Part shown: positions 59,740 to 64,000 of the stretch, piece by piece
How positions within the stretch are numbered: position 1 is the first letter of the stretch
Layout of the letters: each line of letters starts with the position of its first letter
Assembly: GCF_023954335.1 (NCBI RefSeq)
Contig: NZ_JAMLIE010000001.1
Span: 1,426,001-1,490,000 of the forward strand
Direction of reading: 5' to 3'
DNA length: 64,000 nucleotides
Source of the DNA: Aquamicrobium sp.
GTDB lineage: Bacteria > Pseudomonadota > Alphaproteobacteria > Rhizobiales > Rhizobiaceae
Made by a program: the position numbers and the translations under genes
Notes under the pieces: model-generated
What the model was told of the DNA's origin: nothing
Databases searched by the model: none
The model's input: only the letters and a program-made list of their open reading frames with translations

Positions 59740-60203
59740 AGCAGGTCGAGATCTTCACCGACGGGGCCTGCTCGGGCAATCCCGGCCCCGGCGGCTGGGG
59801 CGCGATCCTGCGCTGGGGCGGCATCGAGAAGGAGCTGTCGGGCGGCGAGGCCGACACCACCAACAACCGCATGGAGCTGATGGCCGCGATCGAGGCGCTG
59901 AACGCGCTGAAGGAGCCGTGCGCCGTCGACCTCCACACCGATTCCAACTACGTCAAGGACGGCATTTCCGGCTGGATCGAAGGCTGGAAGAGGAACGGCT
60001 GGAAGACGGCGGCGAAGAAGCCGGTCAAGAACGCCGAGCTGTGGCAGGCGCTCGACACCGCCCGCCGCCGCCACAAAGTGACGTGGCACTGGGTCAAGGG
60101 CCATGCCGGCCACCCGGAGAACGAGCGCGCCGACGAACTCGCCCGGCTGGCGATGGCGCCGTTCAAGAAGGTGAGAAGGGCGGTCGGGCCGGTTGCGCCC
60201 TGA
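59736..60203 (+). CDS. rnhA: Ribonuclease HI
   Basis: The 155-residue enzyme degrades RNA in RNA-DNA hybrids. The catalytic acids are in IFTDGACSGNPGPGGWG, NRMELMAAIEAL and HTDSNYVKDGI, and a late HAGHPENERADELAR holds the His and last Asp. The ATG at 59736 overlaps the thrB stop by four bases. RNase HII is also present (5.1 kb). Confidence 0.96.
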   Translation: MKQVEIFTDGACSGNPGPGGWGAILRWGGIEKELSGGEADTTNNRMELMAAIEALNALKEPCAVDLHTDSNYVKDGISGWIEGWKRNGWKTAAKKPVKNAELWQALDTARRRHKVTWHWVKGHAGHPENERADELARLAMAPFKKVRRAVGPVAP

Positions 60204-60218
60204 GCGCCAACGCCGGCT

Positions 60219-60352
60219 CTGCCCCTCATCCGGCCCTTCGGATCACCTTCTCCTCGTGAACGGGGAGAAGGGCAAGCGGCGGCGTTGCGGCAGTCTCTCC
60301 TCTCCCGGTTCACGGGGAGAGGATGCCGGCAGGCAGGTAAGGGGCGCCGGCG
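60219..60352. repeat. RIME-like palindromic element after rnhA
   Basis: CTGCCCCTCATCCGGCCCTT, a CTCCTCGTGAACGGGGAG stem, then the inverted CTCCCGGTTCACGGGGAG stem and CAGGCAGGTAAGGGGC end. Same module as at 14.5 and 44 kb, slightly diverged. Confidence 0.75.
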
Positions 60353-60384
60353 TTGGACGTCGCGTCCTGACCGCCGAGGCCGCA

Positions 60385-60524
60385 ACCCCTCACCGCCTCG
60401 CTGCGCTCGGCACCTCTCCCCAGAGGGGAGAGGAAAACCAAGGTTGGAGAAGCGCCGGCATTGCGGCAGCTTTCCTCTCCCCTCTGGGGAGAGATGGCCC
60501 GTAGGGCCGGTGAGGGGCCGGCGC
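60385..60524. repeat. Second palindromic repeat class (CTCTCCCC-AGAG type)
   Basis: CCCCTCACCGCCTCGCTGCG, then CCTCTCCCCAGAGGGGAGAGG, and after about 40 bp an inverted CCTCTCCCCTCTGGGGAGAG with GGGCCGGTGAGGGGC. The arms are mirror images, giving a strong potential hairpin. It is adjacent to the previous element and together they fill the 337-bp gap to the peroxiredoxin gene. Confidence 0.75.
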
Positions 60525-60540
60525 GAACCGCTCCGGAAGT

Positions 60541-61026
60541 TCAGAGCTGCTCGAGGATCGTCGCCGCGCCCGAATTGGCGACCATGCCCGGCGCGTCCTC
60601 GATGTTGAGCGCCGTCACCGTGCCGTCCTCGACGATGGCCGAGAAGCGCTTGAGCCGGAGGCCGAGGCCCGCCTTGGAAAGGTCGATGTCGAGCCCGGCC
60701 GCCTTGGCGAAATCGCCGCTGCCGTCGGCGAGGAACAGGATCTTGCCGTCGCCCCCGGTCGAGCGCGCCCATGCGCCCATGACGAAGACGTCGTTGACCG
60801 CGACCACCGCGATCTGGTCGACGCCCTTGGCGAGGATCGCGTCGTGGTTCTCGACGTAGCCCGGCAGGTGGTTGTTGTTGCAGGTCGGCGTGAACGCCCC
60901 CGGCACGCCGAACAGCACCACCTTTTTGCCGGCGAACACGTCGGCGGTGGACAGCTCCTTGGGGCCGTCGCCCGTCAGGGTCTTGAAGGTGGCGTCCGGC
61001 AGTTTCTGGCCAACGGCGATGGTCAT
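60541..61026 (-). CDS. Peroxiredoxin (Prx5-type)
   Basis: The 161-residue enzyme has the peroxidatic Cys in FGVPGAFTPTCNNNHLPGY; no second Cys is present, so it is a 1-Cys type needing an external reductant (glutaredoxin or glutathione). VVAVNDVFVMGAWARS and the C-terminal late EDAPGMVANSGAATIL fit the Prx5 subfamily. It removes hydrogen peroxide and organic peroxides. Confidence 0.93.
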   Translation of the reverse strand: MTIAVGQKLPDATFKTLTGDGPKELSTADVFAGKKVVLFGVPGAFTPTCNNNHLPGYVENHDAILAKGVDQIAVVAVNDVFVMGAWARSTGGDGKILFLADGSGDFAKAAGLDIDLSKAGLGLRLKRFSAIVEDGTVTALNIEDAPGMVANSGAATILEQL

Positions 61027-61175
61027 GCTTCACCTCGTTCGGAAAGGCTGGTTGGGAGCGTAAGCGGCAAGGGTTACCGGTTCGTGCGGGCGATGGCAAT
61101 GCGCGTTAAAGCGCGTCGCGATCTTTCAGATTCGCTCCTCACGCTTTGGCTTCCCGCTTTCGGGATAGAGGCATG

Positions 61176-61988
61176 CTAGCGCGGCGGCACCGCGATGACG
61201 CCCGTGACCGCGCCGGCGTCGGTGACGAGCGTATAGGTCACGTCCGCGCCGGCCTCGCCGGTCCGCAGCGAGACCGGGACACGGAACGTGCCGTCCTCGC
61301 CCGCCTTTTCCGGCGTGCCGAGGACGAGGCTTTCGGTCCCGGCGACGAAAAGGTCGAGCGCGCGCACGCCGGCCGGCAGCACCGGCCGGATCACCACCGC
61401 CTTGTCGTCCGCCCTGGCGAGCGCGGCGGAGAAATCGGGCCGCGCCGGCGCGGGCAGGGCGGCGAAGGCGGCCTCGACCACGGCGGCGTCGGCCGGGTCG
61501 GCCATGCTGTTGCGCGGGTCGAACGACAGCGTCGCCTGGACCGGGATGCAGATCGTCTCGCAGACGCCGAGGAAGACGCTCGCCTCCAGCCGCGCCGGCG
61601 TCGTCGCGCCCTGCGGCAGCGCCATGGTCAGCGCCAGCGAGACCGGCTGGTCGTAGCCCGCCCACGCGGCGTAGCCGTCGTCGAAACGGCTTGGCGGCGG
61701 GAACCCGATCTCGACCGCCGCATCGGTCTCGCCCGCGAGCGCGGTCAGCGTCGGCGGCACACCCGCCGAGCCGGGGTCGAGCCAGTAGGTCTTCCAGCCG
61801 GGCTTCAGCCGGATTTCGAGCGCGCCGCGCAGCAAGCCGCCGGCATCGGGCTCGCCGCTGGTGACGATGCGGATCGAGCCGCCCTCGACATGGTGCCAGC
61901 CGCTCGACGCCGCGCCGGCGCCGCCGGCGCAGGCGAGAACGATGGACAATCCGGCCAGGAGGCTGGGCAGGAGGCGGGCGATCGACAT
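61176..61988 (-). CDS. DsbD N-terminal-like secreted protein
   Basis: The 270-residue protein has a signal peptide (MSIARLLPSLLAGLSIVLACAGGAGA) and a domain like the alpha domain of DsbD (PF11412): LKPGWKTYWLDPGSAGVPPTL, FDDGYAAWAGYDQPVSLAL and FLGVCETICIPVQATLSF with a CxxxC pair. It would act in periplasmic thiol transfer, but has no membrane domain of DsbD. The ATG at 61988 is used; a longer frame overlaps the divergent YqgE gene. Confidence 0.83.
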   Translation of the reverse strand: MSIARLLPSLLAGLSIVLACAGGAGAASSGWHHVEGGSIRIVTSGEPDAGGLLRGALEIRLKPGWKTYWLDPGSAGVPPTLTALAGETDAAVEIGFPPPSRFDDGYAAWAGYDQPVSLALTMALPQGATTPARLEASVFLGVCETICIPVQATLSFDPRNSMADPADAAVVEAAFAALPAPARPDFSAALARADDKAVVIRPVLPAGVRALDLFVAGTESLVLGTPEKAGEDGTFRVPVSLRTGEAGADVTYTLVTDAGAVTGVIAVPPR

Positions 61989-62142
61989 CGCGCGAATGTG
62001 GAGCCAGCCGCGCGCTTTCGCAACAGCCCCGCGCTCGCGCGCCATCATAATTGCGTGAGACGCGGCAAGGGCCGTCCGTCCGGCGAAATCACCGTTCATG
62101 ATGCCCTTTCGCGTCGGCGGGAAACACGCTAGCTTTCGTTTC

Positions 62143-62751
62143 ATGGACCTGTTGGGCAAAAAGAAAGGCATGCCGCGCAGCGGCTTCCTCGACGACCAGT
62201 TCCTCATCGCCATGCCGGGCATGAAGGACGAGCGCTTCGCGCGTTCGGTGATCTATGTCTGCGCCCACAGCGAGGAAGGGGCGATGGGCCTGATCATCAA
62301 CCAGGCGCAGCAGCTTCTCTTTCCCGACCTCCTGGTCCAGCTCGGCATCCTCGACGAGCGGCAGGCCATACGCCTGCCGGCCAAGACGCGCGACATCGTC
62401 GTGCGCCATGGCGGCCCGGTGGACCGCAGCCGCGGCTTCGTCCTGCACAGCGACGACTACACGGTCGAATCCTCGATGCCGGTCTCCGACGAGGTCTGCC
62501 TGACGGCGACGGTCGATATCCTCAGGGCGATCTCGGCCGGCAAGGGGCCGCGCCACGCGCTGATGGCGCTCGGCTATTCCGGCTGGGGGGCGGGGCAGCT
62601 CGAGCACGAGATCGCCGAGAACGGCTGGCTCACCTGCCCGGCCAATGTCGACCTGCTGTTCGATTCCGACATCGACCGGAAATACGACCGCATCCTCGCC
62701 TCGATCGGCATCAACCCGACGCATCTGAGCAGCGAGGCCGGGCACGCCTGA
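62143..62751 (+). CDS. YqgE/AlgH family protein
   Basis: The 202-residue protein (from ATG 62143) contains FLDDQFLIAMPGMKDERFARSVIYVCAHSEEGAMGLIINQ, RHGGPVDRSRGFVLHSDDY, and ALGYSGWGAGQLEHEIAENGWLT, conserved across the YqgE family, whose function is not settled. An ATG at 62098 would add 15 residues. It is divergent from the DsbD-like gene and convergent with the GGDEF-EAL gene. Confidence 0.92.
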   Translation: MDLLGKKKGMPRSGFLDDQFLIAMPGMKDERFARSVIYVCAHSEEGAMGLIINQAQQLLFPDLLVQLGILDERQAIRLPAKTRDIVVRHGGPVDRSRGFVLHSDDYTVESSMPVSDEVCLTATVDILRAISAGKGPRHALMALGYSGWGAGQLEHEIAENGWLTCPANVDLLFDSDIDRKYDRILASIGINPTHLSSEAGHA

Positions 62752-62763
62752 GCCGGGCCCGCC

Positions 62764-64000
62764 TTACGCCTTGACCAGCGGATACTGCTCCTTGAGCAGC
62801 CTGAGCGCCACGTCGGCCTGGATCGGCGGGCCGAACAGGAAGCTCTGGACGTATTCGCAGCCCATCTGGCGCAGCTCCAGCGCGTCGTTGTCGTCGGCGA
62901 CGCCCTCGGCTACCACCGACAGGCCGAGCTCGTGCGCCATGCCGACCATGGAGCGCAGGAGCACCGAGCGCTTCGGGCTGGTGTCGTCGATGAAGCTCTT
63001 GTCGATCTTGATCGTGTCGAAGGGGAAGCGCGTGAGGTAGGCGAGCGAGGAATAGCCGGTGCCGAAATCGTCGAGCGACAGGCCGATGCCGATCTGGCGC
63101 AGCTTGGCGAGGATGTGGGCCGACTGCTCGGGATTGTCCATCACCAGCGATTCGGTCAGCTCCAGCCGGAAGCAACGCGGCTTGATGTTGGCGCGCGCCA
63201 CCACCGAGCGCACGTCGCTGACGAGATCGCGGCGGATCAGCTGCCGGCTCGACAGGTTGACGGAAACCGACAGCGGCACCTCGCCGACCTGCTTCTGCCA
63301 CATGGCGAGGTCGTCGGCCGCCTGCTGCATGGCGAACAGGCCGAGCGGGACGATGAGGCCGCAATTCTCGGCGACGGGGATGAAATCGGCCGGCGGGATG
63401 GGCCCGCGGCGCGGATGCTCCCAGCGCAGCAGCGCCTCGAAGCCGGCGATCGAGCGGTCCTCCAGCCGCACGATCGGCTGGTAGGCGAGGCGCAGCTCCT
63501 GCCGCTCCACGGCGCGGCGCAAGTCGGATTCGAGCTGGAGCCGGTCGGTGCCGACCGAGCGGAATGCCGGGCGGAACGGCTCGATGCGGTCGCCGCCGAA
63601 GCGCTTGGCCTGGTGCATGGCGAGTTCGGCGTCCTTGACCATCTCGCCGGCATTGGCGTGCGAGGCGGTCCACGAGGCGAGCCCGAGCGAGGCCGACAGC
63701 ACGATCTCGCGCTTGGCGAACATGATCGGCGCGTTGATCGCCTTCTTCATCGCCTCGGCGACCGCGGCGACGCGGGTGGGTTCCTGCTCGGAGACGAGCA
63801 GCATGGCGAACTGGTCGCCACCGAAGCGCGACAGCGAATCCTGCGGCTTGAGCAGCCGATGCAGACGCCGCGCGATGGTGAGCAGGATGGTATCGCCGGC
63901 CGAGATGCCGAGGCCGTCATTGACCTGCTTGAACCGGTCGATGTCGACGACGATGACGGTCGGCCGCACGCTCTCGCCCGTCCGCGCGATGGAGATCAGC
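62764..64000 (-). CDS. GGDEF-EAL domain protein, c-di-GMP phosphodiesterase candidate (5' end cut)
   Basis: The frame is open at the right edge, so the N-terminal part is missing. The visible part has a GGDEF domain whose signature reads RFGGDQF instead of GGEEF, so cyclase activity is doubtful, then an EAL domain with all expected catalytic residues: FEALLRWEHP, SVNLSSRQL, LELTES, DDFGTGYSSL, IKIDKSFI, and VVAEGV. The EAL domain probably hydrolyses c-di-GMP; the degenerate GGDEF may bind GTP as a regulator. The C-terminus ends VQSFLFGPPIQADVALRLL. It converges with the YqgE gene. Confidence 0.9.
   Translation of the reverse strand, partial: LISIARTGESVRPTVIVVDIDRFKQVNDGLGISAGDTILLTIARRLHRLLKPQDSLSRFGGDQFAMLLVSEQEPTRVAAVAEAMKKAINAPIMFAKREIVLSASLGLASWTASHANAGEMVKDAELAMHQAKRFGGDRIEPFRPAFRSVGTDRLQLESDLRRAVERQELRLAYQPIVRLEDRSIAGFEALLRWEHPRRGPIPPADFIPVAENCGLIVPLGLFAMQQAADDLAMWQKQVGEVPLSVSVNLSSRQLIRRDLVSDVRSVVARANIKPRCFRLELTESLVMDNPEQSAHILAKLRQIGIGLSLDDFGTGYSSLAYLTRFPFDTIKIDKSFIDDTSPKRSVLLRSMVGMAHELGLSVVAEGVADDNDALELRQMGCEYVQSFLFGPPIQADVALRLLKEQYPLVKA

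Overview
The window is a 64 kb piece of a GC-rich (roughly two thirds G+C by eye) alphaproteobacterial chromosome. Gene content and order point to the Hyphomicrobiales, most likely Phyllobacteriaceae (Mesorhizobium, Aminobacter and relatives). The indicators are a split b/b' ATP synthase F0 operon, glyQ-isochorismatase-glyS, the coxBA-ctaB-coxF-ctaG-coxC-DUF983-SURF1 cluster running into ispH-thrB-rnhA, RibBX in place of plain RibB, an IalB-family protein, promoters of the CTTGAC-N17-CTATAT kind, and RIME-like palindromic mosaic repeats. Assignment is by recognition only; no database search was run. Both edges cut genes: a 2-keto-4-pentenoate hydratase-like gene on the left and a GGDEF-EAL gene on the right.

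Layout. 1-3.7 kb: hydratase end, then the atpI-B-E-F'-F operon on the minus strand with a promoter, an internal attenuator-like hairpin after atpE and a clear final terminator. 3.8-11.1 kb: a minus-strand run with a SleB-type hydrolase (CtrA-like box upstream), RNase HII, a PA0069-type radical SAM protein with a LexA-box match, MoaB, IspE, an S49 peptidase, a TrmN6-like methyltransferase and DUF2007. 11.2-22.3 kb: polyprenyl diphosphate synthase, a TPR-LysM protein, glyQ/isochorismatase/glyS, Sua5, an FAD oxidase and DUF6101. 22.3-31 kb: UbiA, VapBC, PurD, an acyl-CoA dehydrogenase/hydratase pair behind a LiuR-like palindrome, a phytase-like secreted protein, a DUF4258-DUF2283 pair and PdxH. 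31-41.8 kb: lipoprotein, DnaJ-like, FabI, phosphatase, PPK2, AroC, RibBX, HDAC-like, XseB, a Phd-VapC pair and pirin. 41.9-50.6 kb: Dxs, TlyA, an RlmD-type methyltransferase, a sirtuin, an Xre-RES pair, TldD and IalB. 51-60.2 kb: cytochrome c oxidase with its assembly factors, IspH, ThrB and RNase HI. 60.5-64 kb: peroxiredoxin, DsbD-like, YqgE and GGDEF-EAL.

How it fits together. Most genes are core. Isoprenoid supply (Dxs, IspE, IspH, polyprenyl synthase) feeds ubiquinone (UbiA) and heme O (CtaB), which serve the oxidase encoded here, and the ATP synthase membrane sector uses the resulting gradient. The accessory layer is thin: four toxin-antitoxin or TA-like pairs wedged between housekeeping genes, palindromic repeat clusters at 14.5, 43.9, 44.5 and 60.3 kb, and a few regulatory palindromes.

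I found no rRNA, tRNA, CRISPR array, insertion sequence, prophage or large biosynthetic island, and no convincing wholly new system. The most testable leads are the LexA box at the radical SAM gene, the DUF4258-DUF2283 pair, the in-operon terminator after atpE, the CtrA-like box at the wall hydrolase, the repeat pair flanking a small secreted-protein gene, and a base-composition patch inside glyS.
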